Assembly (NCBI GenBank): GCA_034440355.1
Contig: JAWXBY010000102.1
Location: forward strand, 1-10,288
DNA from: SZUA-430 sp034440355
Lineage (GTDB): Bacteria > Pseudomonadota > Alphaproteobacteria > Micropepsales > Micropepsaceae
Direction of reading: 5' to 3'
Length of the DNA stretch: 10,288 nucleotides
Position numbers and translations under genes: made by a program. A model generated the notes under the pieces. The model was not told the origin of the DNA, did not search any database, and saw only the letters and a list, made by a program, of their open reading frames with translations. This document shows positions 1 through 6,483 of this stretch, one piece after another (within the stretch, counting starts at the first letter, position 1; every line of letters begins with the position of its first letter).

Positions 1-1
1 G

Positions 2-115
2 CGCGCGGGACCTGAGCGCACGGCGAAGGCGAAGAAGATGCTTGAGGCGCTGATCACGCAACGCGAGAAGGTGATCAACGACGTTGCCGCGCGGCAACGG
101 GCCAACGCAGGATAA
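2..115 (+). CDS. C-terminal fragment of an unrecognised protein (5' end outside the window)
   Basis: This is the only one of the three plus-strand frames open from the left edge; the other two meet stops within about 50 nt. It gives 37 residues, rich in Lys, Arg, Ala and Glu and probably helical, ending RQRANAG before a TAA at 113-115. The next gene starts 5 nt later, so the two are probably co-transcribed. The fragment is too short to assign to a family. A helical, charged C-terminus would suit a small regulator or many other proteins, so no function is proposed. Confidence 0.5.
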   Translation, partial: RAGPERTAKAKKMLEALITQREKVINDVAARQRANAG

Positions 116-120
116 CGGCC

Positions 121-1266
121 ATGCTCATGCGGATTCTGAAGATCGCCGGTGTGGCGGCGGTCGCGGTGGTGCTTGTCTTCGTTGGCGCGGTGTTCGCCGT
201 GTTTCCAGGCGAGCGCGGGGTTTTCGCGCGAGCGCCGATCAGCGCTGAAGAGACAGCGCAAACCATTGCGGCGCTCAAGCCGCCGAAGCGGGCGCGGCCC
301 GTGGTCGCCGTCGTCGGCGCGAATATGGGGACAGAGACCACCGACTATCTCGTGCCCTACGGCGTGCTGAAGCGGTCGGGCGTCGCCGATGTGTTTGCGC
401 TCGGCACGCGCGAGGGGCCGATGACGATGATGCCGGCGCTCACCATCGTGCCGGAGACGACGGTTGCCGCGTTCGAGGCGCGGTTTCCGGACGGCGCCGA
501 CTATGTGATCGTGCCGGCGTTGCATGATCCGACCGATGTTGCCGTGCGCGATTTCATCAAGAGGCAAGCCGCGCGCGGCGCAACCATCGTCGGGATCTGC
601 GATGGGACGCTGGTGCTCGCCAATGCGGGGTTGCTCGACGGGCGGCGCGCAACAGGGCACTGGTTTGCCATCGACGGCGTTGCCAAGGCGCATCCGACGA
701 TGCGCCACGTGCGCGACCGGCGCTATGTCGCCGACCGCGGCGTGGTGACGACGACGGGGGTCAGCGCGTCGCTGCCGGTGTCGCTGGCGCTGGTCGAGGC
801 GATTGCCGGGCGCGAGCGCGCTGAGGCGTTGGCGCATGAGGTTGGCGCGAGCGGTTGGGACACGCGCCACGACAGCGGCGCGTTTCATCTCACGCGCGGC
901 GACGTGTTCACGATTGCGGCCAACACGCTGATGTCGTGGCGGCATGAGACCGTGGGTCTGCCGGTTGGCGACGGTGTTGATGCGATCGCGGTGGCGTTCA
1001 CCGCGGACTCCTATGCGCGCACGTATACGTCGCGCATTGTCACGGTTGCGCCGGGGCGCGGGCCAGTAACCACGCAGCAGGGCTTGCAGATCGTGCCGGA
1101 TGCCGCCGCTGGTGTGCCCGTCGACGTGATGCTCTCAACCCTGCCGCAAGATCAGCCGGCGAAAGCGCTGGAAACGGCGCTCGGCGGCATCGCCGCGCGC
1201 TATGGGCAAAGCACGGCGGGCATGGTGCGGCTGCAGTTGGAGGACGCCGGGCATACCGCGCCGTGA
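121..1266 (+). CDS. Membrane-anchored DJ-1/PfpI (GATase1-like) family protein with a degenerate second repeat
   Basis: The protein has 381 residues. Residues 7-28 are a single hydrophobic segment after a short basic N-terminus (MLMRILK), suggesting a membrane anchor or uncleaved signal with the rest outside the cytoplasm. Residues about 60-235 form a DJ-1/PfpI fold resembling the N-terminal domain of GlxA/FtrA-type regulators. The nucleophile-elbow cysteine is C160 in VGICDGTLVLA, followed by LLDGRRATGHW with H180. No AraC DNA-binding domain follows. Instead residues about 285-365 look like a partial, cysteine-free repeat of the first domain: RGPVTTQQGLQIVP parallels EGPMTMMPALTIVP at 98-111. 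The start at 121 has AGGA 8 nt upstream; ATG at 127 is an alternative. Family members range from peptidases and chaperone/deglycase-like enzymes to non-enzymatic sensors, so the activity is unknown. Its last 67 nt overlap the convergent prmA frame. Confidence 0.85.
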   Translation: MLMRILKIAGVAAVAVVLVFVGAVFAVFPGERGVFARAPISAEETAQTIAALKPPKRARPVVAVVGANMGTETTDYLVPYGVLKRSGVADVFALGTREGPMTMMPALTIVPETTVAAFEARFPDGADYVIVPALHDPTDVAVRDFIKRQAARGATIVGICDGTLVLANAGLLDGRRATGHWFAIDGVAKAHPTMRHVRDRRYVADRGVVTTTGVSASLPVSLALVEAIAGRERAEALAHEVGASGWDTRHDSGAFHLTRGDVFTIAANTLMSWRHETVGLPVGDGVDAIAVAFTADSYARTYTSRIVTVAPGRGPVTTQQGLQIVPDAAAGVPVDVMLSTLPQDQPAKALETALGGIAARYGQSTAGMVRLQLEDAGHTAP

Positions 1267-2117
1267 GCTGCCCAGGGGCGCTGCAAGATCAGTGTGATCC
1301 AGCCTTCGAGCGCACTGCGTTTGATGAGGCGCAGGTTCTGCGCGCGGGCCATTGAGGTGATGGCGTTGGCTTGTTCGTCGAGGAGGCCGGAGAGGATGGC
1401 GTGGCCGCCTTTGCTCAGGTTTGATTTGATGCCGGGCATGAGGCGCATCAAAGGGCCCGCTAGGATGTTCGCGAAGATGAGGTCGTAGGGGGCGTTCGCG
1501 GCGATAAGGGGCGTCTTGAAGCCATTCGCTGTCGCGACGCGCATGTTTTGCGCGCGGTTGAGTTTGGCGTTTTCGATTGTTTTGCTGGTGGCCAGCGGGT
1601 CGATGTCTGTGGCGACGACCGGCTTGTGCGCGAGTCTGGCGAAGGCCATGCCTAGGACGCCGGTGCCGCAGCCTAAGTCCAATGCGTTTCTGAATGTGCG
1701 GCGTTTGGCGAGTTGTTCGTAAGCCAAGAGGCAGCCACGTGTGGTGCCGTGGTGACCGGTGCCGAAGGCGTAGGAGGCTTCGATTTTTAAGCCGATGGCG
1801 TTGGCGGGGACGCTTGCGGCGCTGTGTTCGCCGTAGATGTAGAAGCGCTGGGTCTGCACCGGCGGCAGGCCTTCGAGGGCCCGGGCGACCCAGTTTTCGT
1901 CTTCGATCGGGATGACGCGCATCGGGACGCCGAAGCGTTGCAGCAGGTCGGCTTCGTCAGGTTCGTGTGCGAAGAAGGCTTCGACTTCCCATAGGCCGCG
2001 TTCGCCGAGTTCGAAAGCGGACACGACCGGCGTTGGTTCGAGTTGTTCCAGTGCGTCGCTTAGCGTTTGGGCTTCGCGCTTGGGCAGGATGGCGCGGGCT
2101 TTCCAGCAGACGGGCAT
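1200..2117 (-). CDS. prmA: Ribosomal protein L11 methyltransferase PrmA, with an extended C-terminus
   Basis: The protein has 305 residues. PrmA is a cytoplasmic SAM-dependent enzyme that trimethylates amino groups of ribosomal protein L11. An N-terminal L11-recognition domain (about 1-100, with WKA near the start) precedes the Rossmann methyltransferase domain. Visible motifs are AFGTGHHGTT (117-126), SAM-binding LDLGCGTG (146-153), the acidic strand end ATDIDP (169-174) and the catalytic-loop FANILAGPL (215-223). The start ATG shares one base with the uvrD stop (TAATG) and has no good Shine-Dalgarno, so translation probably depends on termination-reinitiation from uvrD. The family normally ends close to the GWITLILQR strand (272-280). 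Here the frame continues about 25 residues, with three cysteines, to a TAG at 1200-1202 inside the convergent DJ-1-family gene. Identity is firm; the functional extent of the tail is uncertain. Confidence 0.93.
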   Translation of the reverse strand: MPVCWKARAILPKREAQTLSDALEQLEPTPVVSAFELGERGLWEVEAFFAHEPDEADLLQRFGVPMRVIPIEDENWVARALEGLPPVQTQRFYIYGEHSAASVPANAIGLKIEASYAFGTGHHGTTRGCLLAYEQLAKRRTFRNALDLGCGTGVLGMAFARLAHKPVVATDIDPLATSKTIENAKLNRAQNMRVATANGFKTPLIAANAPYDLIFANILAGPLMRLMPGIKSNLSKGGHAILSGLLDEQANAITSMARAQNLRLIKRSALEGWITLILQRPWAAHGAVCPASSNCSRTMPAVLCP

Positions 2118-4384
2118 TAGGCTCTCGCGAGGTAGGAGGCGATGACGCGTTTCTCGCCGGCTTTGTCGAAGTTCACCGTCAGCTTGTTGCCGTCGAGCGC
2201 GGTCACGCGGCCGTAGCCGAATTTTTGGTGGAACACGCGTTCGCCGCGGCGGAAGGTTTCGGCGGCGGGGTCGGACGTCGCGACGAGTTCGGCGTTGCCT
2301 TCGATCGCGGGACGCGAGCCGAAGACTTCGCCGCGGCGTGCTTGCGCGCGTTGCCAGCCGGGTGACGAGTAACCGCTGTCGAAGATCGGCGCGGTCGAGA
2401 GGTTCGATTGGCCGCCGTAGGGCATGCCGGGGTCACTCTCGACGGTGATCGCGTCGGCGGGCAGCTCGGCGATGAAGCGCGAGGGCATCGAGCTTTGCCA
2501 TCTGCCGTGGATGCTGCGGTTGGCGGCGTAGGAAATTTTCGCCGTCTCGCGCGCGCGGGTGAGGCCGACGTAAGCGAGGCGGCGTTCTTCCTCGAGGCCC
2601 TGCAGGCCGTTTTCGTCGAGCGTGCGCTGGCTTGGGAAGACGCCTTCTTCCCAGCCCGGAAGAAACACCGTCGGGAATTCGAGGCCCTTGGCGCCGTGCA
2701 GGGTCATGATCGTGACCTTTTCGGTGCTCTCGGATTGCTCGATTTCCATCACCAACGAGACGTGTTCGAGGAAGCCGCCGAGGGAATCGAATTCCTTCAT
2801 CGACTGGACGAATTCGTTCAGGTTCTCGAGACGGCCCGGGGCTTCGGGCGAGCGGTCGGTCTGCCACATCGCCGTGTAGCCGCTTTCGTCGAGCACCATC
2901 TCGGCCAGTTCGATGTGGCTGAGCGCGGTGGCCTGGTCGGCCCAGCGGATGAAGCTTTGCACGAGGTCGCGCAAGGCGCTGCGCGTGCGGGCCGGGAGTT
3001 CGTCGGTTTCGATCATCGCGCGCGCGGCCGCGAAGAGCGGCACTTTCATCGCGCGCGCCATCTTGTGCACGGATTGCAAGGCTGCGTCGCCTAGGCCGCG
3101 CTTCGGTTTGTTGAAGATGCGCTCGAACGCCAGGTCGTCGTCGGGTTGGACGATGACGCGCAGATAGGCGAGGGCGTCGCGGATTTCCTGGCGCTCATAA
3201 AAGCGCGGGCCGCCGACGACACGGTACGGGATGCCGAGTTGGACGAAGCGTTCTTCGAAGGCGCGCATCTGGAACGAGGCGCGGACGAGGATTGCGACGT
3301 GGCTGAGCTTTTCGCGGTTGCGGACTTTTTGTTCGATGTCGTCGGCGACGATGCGGGCTTCTTCTTGCGCATCCCACACGCCGCGGACGCTGACGCGGTC
3401 GCCCTGTTCGGCGTCGGTCCAGAGCGTTTTGCCGAGGCGGCTTTTGTTGGCGGCGATGAGGCCGGAGGCTGCTGCCAGGATGTAAGGCGTCGAGCGGTAG
3501 TTGCGTTCGAGGCGGACGATCTTGGCGCCCGGGAAGTCGCGTTCGAAGCGTAGGATGTTGTCGACCTCCGCGCCGCGCCAGCCGTAGATCGATTGGTCGT
3601 CGTCGCCGACGCAGCAGATGTTGCGGCGCTGACCCGCGAGGAGGCGCAGCCAGAGATATTGTGCGACGTTGGTGTCTTGGTACTCGTCGACCAGGATGTA
3701 GACGAAGCGGTCTTGGTAGTCCTGGAGCACCTCCGGGTGCGTTTTCAGGATGGTGATGACGTCGAGCAGAAGGTCGCCGAAGTCGACGGCGTTCAGCGAC
3801 TTCAGGCGTTGTTGATAAGCCTCGTAGAGTTCCGCGCCTTTGCCGTTGCCGTAGGCGAAGGATTCGCCGGGCGGCACGTCCTTGGGCAGCATCGCGCGGT
3901 TCTTCCACGAGTCGATCAGCGACGACAAATGGCGGGCGGGCCAGCGCTTCTCGTCGATGCGCGCGGCCTCGATGACTTGCTTTAGAAGGCGCAGTTGGTC
4001 GTCGACGTCGAGGATCGAGAAGTTGGGTTTGAGGCCGACGAGTTCGGCGTGGCGGCGCAGCAGCTTGGCGCAAATCGAGTGGAAGGTGCCGAGCCACGGC
4101 ATGCCCTCGACCATGCCGCCGACGAGCGCGCCGGTGCGTTCGATCATCTCGCGCGCGGCCTTGTTCGTGAACGTCACCGAGAGGATCTGGCTGGGCCAGG
4201 CTCTTCGGGAGGCGATGAGATGGGCGAGGCGCGTGGTCAGCACGCGCGTCTTGCCGGTGCCGGCGCCGGCCAGAACCAGCACGGGGCCGTCGAGCGCGAG
4301 CACGGCTTCGCGCTGCTCCTCATTGAGGCCGCGCAAATAGGGCGGTTCCGCGGACGCGGGCTGATGGGCCAAGGGCTGGGTCAT
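2117..4384 (-). CDS. uvrD: ATP-dependent 3'-5' DNA helicase, UvrD/PcrA family (SF1A)
   Basis: The protein has 755 residues, close to the usual UvrD/PcrA length. It unwinds DNA in nucleotide excision repair and mismatch repair and removes RecA filaments. All SF1A motifs are intact: Q motif LNEEQREAV (20-28), Walker A GAGTGKT (40-46), Ia TFTNKAA (71-77), II VDEYQDTN (232-239), III GDDDQSIYGWRGA (260-272), IV RLERNYRS (291-298), V TLHGAKGLEF (561-570) and VI EEERRLAYVGLTRAR (598-612). The C-terminus (about 711-753, RRGERVFHQKFGYGRV...) is the Tudor-like domain that contacts RNA polymerase in UvrD/PcrA. Rep lacks this domain, so UvrD/PcrA is the better call. The ATG at 4384 lacks a Shine-Dalgarno, and a good -10 match lies only 11 nt upstream. 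prmA follows with a 1-nt overlap. Confidence 0.96.
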   Translation of the reverse strand: MTQPLAHQPASAEPPYLRGLNEEQREAVLALDGPVLVLAGAGTGKTRVLTTRLAHLIASRRAWPSQILSVTFTNKAAREMIERTGALVGGMVEGMPWLGTFHSICAKLLRRHAELVGLKPNFSILDVDDQLRLLKQVIEAARIDEKRWPARHLSSLIDSWKNRAMLPKDVPPGESFAYGNGKGAELYEAYQQRLKSLNAVDFGDLLLDVITILKTHPEVLQDYQDRFVYILVDEYQDTNVAQYLWLRLLAGQRRNICCVGDDDQSIYGWRGAEVDNILRFERDFPGAKIVRLERNYRSTPYILAAASGLIAANKSRLGKTLWTDAEQGDRVSVRGVWDAQEEARIVADDIEQKVRNREKLSHVAILVRASFQMRAFEERFVQLGIPYRVVGGPRFYERQEIRDALAYLRVIVQPDDDLAFERIFNKPKRGLGDAALQSVHKMARAMKVPLFAAARAMIETDELPARTRSALRDLVQSFIRWADQATALSHIELAEMVLDESGYTAMWQTDRSPEAPGRLENLNEFVQSMKEFDSLGGFLEHVSLVMEIEQSESTEKVTIMTLHGAKGLEFPTVFLPGWEEGVFPSQRTLDENGLQGLEEERRLAYVGLTRARETAKISYAANRSIHGRWQSSMPSRFIAELPADAITVESDPGMPYGGQSNLSTAPIFDSGYSSPGWQRAQARRGEVFGSRPAIEGNAELVATSDPAAETFRRGERVFHQKFGYGRVTALDGNKLTVNFDKAGEKRVIASYLARA

Positions 4385-4395
4385 GATTCAGATGA

Positions 4396-4423
4396 GATAT
4401 AGAAGGATTTTCGCGGGCGTGGC
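4396..4423 (-). promoter_or_regulatory. Candidate promoter for uvrD-prmA, nearly leaderless
   Basis: Read on the minus strand, TCTATATC (4403-4396) matches 7 of 8 positions of the alphaproteobacterial -10 pattern GCTANAWC known from Caulobacter. A weaker -35 match, GCCACGC (4 of 7 to TTGACGS), sits 13 nt upstream. Initiation at normal distance would begin the transcript about 5 nt before the uvrD ATG, which fits the absence of a Shine-Dalgarno there. This is inferred from pattern only. Confidence 0.35.
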
Positions 4424-4526
4424 CACCCTGACGGATGCGGCGTTTCCGCGGGTTTTCGCGCTGCTGCCAAAGTGGCCCCCAGGGTTGGGGCTTGGTTTCG
4501 CCGCGTGGTGCGGCGGGCGAGTCAGC

Positions 4527-4574
4527 TTCACCACAAAGGCACCAAGGACACGAAGGATCACGAAGAACAAGAAC
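4527..4574. repeat. Degenerate short-period 'ACACGAAGG' repeat tract
   Basis: Variants of one 9-10-nt unit stand in a row: CACAAAGGC, ACCAAGGAC, ACGAAGGAT, CACGAAGAAC. The tract is purine-rich on the plus strand. Similar 'CACAAAGGCACNAAGGACACGAAGG' stretches recur between genes in many unrelated bacterial genomes, as I recall, and their function is unknown. It stops 3 nt before the palindromic element, so the two may travel or be copied together. Confidence 0.55.
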
Positions 4575-4577
4575 GTA

Positions 4578-4726
4578 CTGTCATCCCGGGCGCGGTGCAG
4601 CACGCAGTGCTGCTCCGCAGACCCGGGACCCAGGAGACTGGGTGGTGACTCTGAACATTGAGAATCGGAACCCGGTCTCCTGGGTCCCGGATCGCGCTCG
4701 CTTCGCTCGCTTGTCCGGGATGACAG
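4578..4726. repeat. Palindromic interspersed element (GTCATCCCGG type, 149 bp)
   Basis: The ends are a perfect 12-nt inverted repeat: CTGTCATCCCGG at 4578-4589 and CCGGGATGACAG at 4715-4726. Inside is a second pair of 20-nt arms, 4623-4642 and 4671-4690, complementary except for one U-G wobble and enclosing a 28-nt loop. A third hairpin, GCAGCAC-gca-GTGCTGC (4597-4613), lies between the left arms. A 9-bp tandem duplication, CGCTCGCTT twice (4695-4712), lies between the right arms. The design resembles multi-copy non-coding palindromic elements common between genes of Rhizobiales. It begins 3 nt after the CoA-transferase stop, so that transcript would end in or run through it. It may stabilise or terminate the mRNA, but there is no U-tract typical of an intrinsic terminator. 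Confidence 0.8.
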
Positions 4727-4729
4727 GTT

Positions 4730-5890
4730 TTATTTCGTGAGTGCGCCGAAGCCTTCTTTGCGGATGCAGTCGCCGCTTTCGTCGAGTTTGGGTGCGGTTG
4801 GGCGCGTCTTTGGGTCGGTGAAGGCTGAGAGCTTCATCGGGTTGCCGGCGAGTTTCATTTCGCCGATGTCGGGGTCTTGCATCGTCACGACCATATTGCG
4901 CGCGATGACATGCGGGTCGGCGAGGACTTGGGCGACGTTGTTGATGGGGCCGCAGGGGACGCCGGCTTGCTCGATCCGGTTTAGCCAGTGCGCGGCGGTG
5001 TACGTCTTTAGTGTGCGCTCCATCTCGTCTGCCAGCGCGGTGTGGTTTTCGTTGCGCAGGTCGTTGGTCTTGAAGCGGGCGTCTTCGGCCAACCCTGGCG
5101 TGCCGATCGCCGTGCACAGGCGAGCGAAGAGGCCGTTGTTGCCCGCGGCGATGATGATCGGGTTGTCCGCGGTGGCGAAGGCTGCGAACGGCGTGATCGA
5201 GGGGTGGCGTGCGCCGAGCGGGACCGGCGACTTGCCCGTTGCGACGTAACGGGCGATGGCGTTTTCCAGGATGGCGACTTGGCTGTCGAGCATGGCGACG
5301 TCGATCTTCTGAGATTCGCCGGTGCGTTCGCGGTGGTAGAGGGCGGTGCCGATGGCCGACAGCGCGAAGAGGCCTGCGGTGATGTCGCCGATCGAGGTGC
5401 CGACGCGCGTGGGTGGGCTGCCTTCGTGGCCGGTGAGGCTCATTACGCCGCCCATGCCTTGGACGACCATATCGTAGGCGGGTTTCGTTTTGTACGGGCC
5501 GGTGTGGCCGAAGCCTGAGATCGCGACGTAGATCAGTTTGGGGAAGCGTGTGTGCAGTGACGGCCAATCGTATTTCAGTTTTTCCATCGTGCCGCCGCGG
5601 TAGTTTTCGACAAGCAGGTCGGCTTCGCCGAGCAGGCGTTCGAAGACTTCGCGGTCGGCGTCGGCCTTCAGATCTAGCGCGATCGAGTGTTTGCCGCGGT
5701 TCAGCGACATGAAGTAGGCGGACTTGCCTTTGATGAAGGGGCCGATGTGGCGGGCGTCGTCGCCGGTCGTCGGCGCTTCGACCTTGATCACCGTCGCGCC
5801 GAGGTCGGCCAGCATCATCGTGCAGTATGGCCCCGCCAGAACGCGCGTGAGGTCGAGGACCTTGAGGCCGCGATAGGGGCCGTCGATCAT
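4730..5890 (-). CDS. CaiB/BaiF family (class III) CoA-transferase
   Basis: The protein has 386 residues, typical for the family. Class III CoA-transferases move CoA between a CoA thioester and a free acid through an aspartyl intermediate; they are cytoplasmic and usually interlocked dimers. The N-terminal LKVLDLTRVLAGP (9-21), the LNRGKHSIALDLK block (63-75) and the catalytic D169 in GTSIGDITAG are visible. D169 has the same number as the nucleophile of formyl-CoA transferase Frc. The substrate cannot be deduced: formyl/oxalyl, succinyl/malyl, carnitine and 2-methylacyl substrates all occur in this fold. The ATG overlaps the upstream DUF4169 stop as ATGA, with AAGG about 6 nt before it, so translation is probably coupled. 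The stop is followed after 3 nt by a palindromic repeat. No acyl-CoA synthetase or dehydrogenase lies nearby to suggest a pathway. Confidence 0.93.
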   Translation of the reverse strand: MIDGPYRGLKVLDLTRVLAGPYCTMMLADLGATVIKVEAPTTGDDARHIGPFIKGKSAYFMSLNRGKHSIALDLKADADREVFERLLGEADLLVENYRGGTMEKLKYDWPSLHTRFPKLIYVAISGFGHTGPYKTKPAYDMVVQGMGGVMSLTGHEGSPPTRVGTSIGDITAGLFALSAIGTALYHRERTGESQKIDVAMLDSQVAILENAIARYVATGKSPVPLGARHPSITPFAAFATADNPIIIAAGNNGLFARLCTAIGTPGLAEDARFKTNDLRNENHTALADEMERTLKTYTAAHWLNRIEQAGVPCGPINNVAQVLADPHVIARNMVVTMQDPDIGEMKLAGNPMKLSAFTDPKTRPTAPKLDESGDCIRKEGFGALTK

Positions 5891-6075
5891 TTCGCCTTGT
5901 CGTCTTCGAGGCGTTTGGCGTCGATGTCCGTTTGCGCTTTCTTGCGCTCGGCTTCGCTGAGCTTGCGCAGGTGTTTGGGCGTGCCGTGTTTGATGCGGTT
6001 GTTGGCGGCCGTCTTTTCGGACGCGGCCTTTGCTTTGGCTTTGCGCGCGCGGTTCAGGTTTACGATGTTGGTCAT
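5887..6075 (-). CDS. DUF4169 family small basic protein
   Basis: The protein has 62 residues. It starts MTNIVNLNRARKAKAKAAS, the characteristic opening of the DUF4169 family of alphaproteobacteria, and is lysine/alanine-rich and probably helical throughout. Its function is unknown. The frame can be extended 7 codons upstream to 6096, but the ATG at 6075 is preferred. It matches the family N-terminus, has AAGGG 9 nt upstream, and begins 1 nt after the stop of the ribbon-helix-helix gene. The stop overlaps the CoA-transferase start by 4 nt. The strong positive charge could suit nucleic-acid or ribosome contact, but that is only a guess from composition. Confidence 0.85.
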   Translation of the reverse strand: MTNIVNLNRARKAKAKAASEKTAANNRIKHGTPKHLRKLSEAERKKAQTDIDAKRLEDDKAK

Positions 6076-6076
6076 G

Positions 6077-6304
6077 TCATTTTCCCTTTGGCCCACGGTA
6101 GTGCGCCAGGACGAAGACGCGCAGTGCGCTGGATAGATTTTGATCGCGGCCTTCGCGTTTGTCGACCTCGTCGATGATGCGGGCGAGGGGGCGCCCCTTT
6201 TCGGTGGCGATGTCGGCGAGCGCGGTCCAGAACTCGGCCTCCAGCGAGATCGACGTGCGATGACCCGCGAGGGTGACGGAGCGTTTGAGTTTTTTGACCG
6301 TCAT
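6077..6304 (-). CDS. Ribbon-helix-helix domain protein (RHH_4-like)
   Basis: The protein has 75 residues. KKLKRSVTLAGHRTSISLEAEFW fits the strand then first helix of a ribbon-helix-helix fold, and LADIATEKGRPLARIIDEVD the rest. NLSSALRVFVLAHYR is the conserved end of this alphaproteobacterial family. Such proteins are usually DNA-binding dimers, but targets for this family are not established to my knowledge. The frame reaches a GTG at 6334. The ATG at 6304 is chosen because it matches the family N-terminus (MTVKK.KRSVTLAGH) and has AAGG about 10 nt upstream. It is the first gene of a minus-strand set of three, and could regulate its own promoter; that is inference. Confidence 0.85.
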   Translation of the reverse strand: MTVKKLKRSVTLAGHRTSISLEAEFWTALADIATEKGRPLARIIDEVDKREGRDQNLSSALRVFVLAHYRGPKGK

Positions 6305-6370
6305 GGGAAGAAGGCCTTGAAACCGATCGGGCACGGAAACTGCCCGCGACCGTTGTTCGTTCGCGCAGCG

Positions 6371-6399
6371 TGTCTAGCCGATGGCGGTCCGGGCGTCAT
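6371..6399 (-). promoter_or_regulatory. Candidate promoter of the RHH-DUF4169-CoA-transferase operon
   Basis: On the minus strand, ATGACGC (6399-6393; 6 of 7 to TTGACGS) is followed after 14 nt by GCTAGACA (6378-6371; 6 of 8 to GCTANAWC). This spacing is within the 10-14 nt of the Caulobacter housekeeping pattern. It predicts a leader of about 60 nt. The -35-like heptamer occurs again just upstream (6409-6403), making a 10-nt-spaced direct repeat that could also be an operator. Confidence 0.4.
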
Positions 6400-6436
6400 C
6401 TCGCGTCATCGCCGCGTCCTCCGCCTTCGAGCCTGC

Positions 6437-6465
6437 TTGACCTGCGACGGGTTGGGGGCTTTGGT
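6437..6465 (+). promoter_or_regulatory. Weak candidate promoter for the GFA-family gene
   Basis: TTGACC (6437-6442) is a good -35 match and is followed after 17 nt by TTTGGT, a poor -10. It lies about 33 nt before the GTG start. The support is pattern match and position only. Confidence 0.25.
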
Positions 6466-6483
6466 GCGGGTCTCGCGATGGTC

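Larger units (their letters stand above)
4385..4729. other. 345-bp intergenic region without a credible gene
   Basis: This gap lies between the start of uvrD and the stop of the CoA-transferase gene, both on the minus strand. From left to right it holds the candidate uvrD promoter (to about 4423), about 100 bp with no recognised signal, a short degenerate repeat tract (4527-4574) and a large palindromic element (4578-4726). Short open frames cross it on both strands. None has protein-like composition or a convincing ribosome-binding site, and the minus-strand one is mainly translation of the repeat tract. Confidence 0.7.

Noticed and set aside
1255..1285. Possible terminator hairpin between the DJ-1-family gene and prmA
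   Set aside because: Only a 5-bp GCGCC/GGCGC stem with a long loop and no T-tract is visible, which is too weak in such GC-rich DNA.
2408..3094. 228-codon plus-strand open frame inside uvrD
   Set aside because: It is antisense to conserved helicase motifs V and VI and is a shadow frame of high-GC coding sequence.
3195..4097. 300-codon minus-strand open frame within uvrD
   Set aside because: It is in another frame of the same strand as uvrD, extremely Arg/Pro-rich, and excluded by the intact helicase frame.
4388..4603. 71-codon minus-strand open frame in the intergenic gap
   Set aside because: The FLFFVILRVLGAFVV-like stretch is translation of the short-period repeat tract. Such phantom proteins are common where this repeat occurs, and no ribosome-binding site supports it.
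4581..5567. 328-codon minus-strand open frame over the CoA-transferase
   Set aside because: It is Arg/Pro/His-rich, runs into the palindromic repeat, and lies out of frame with a complete CaiB/BaiF protein.
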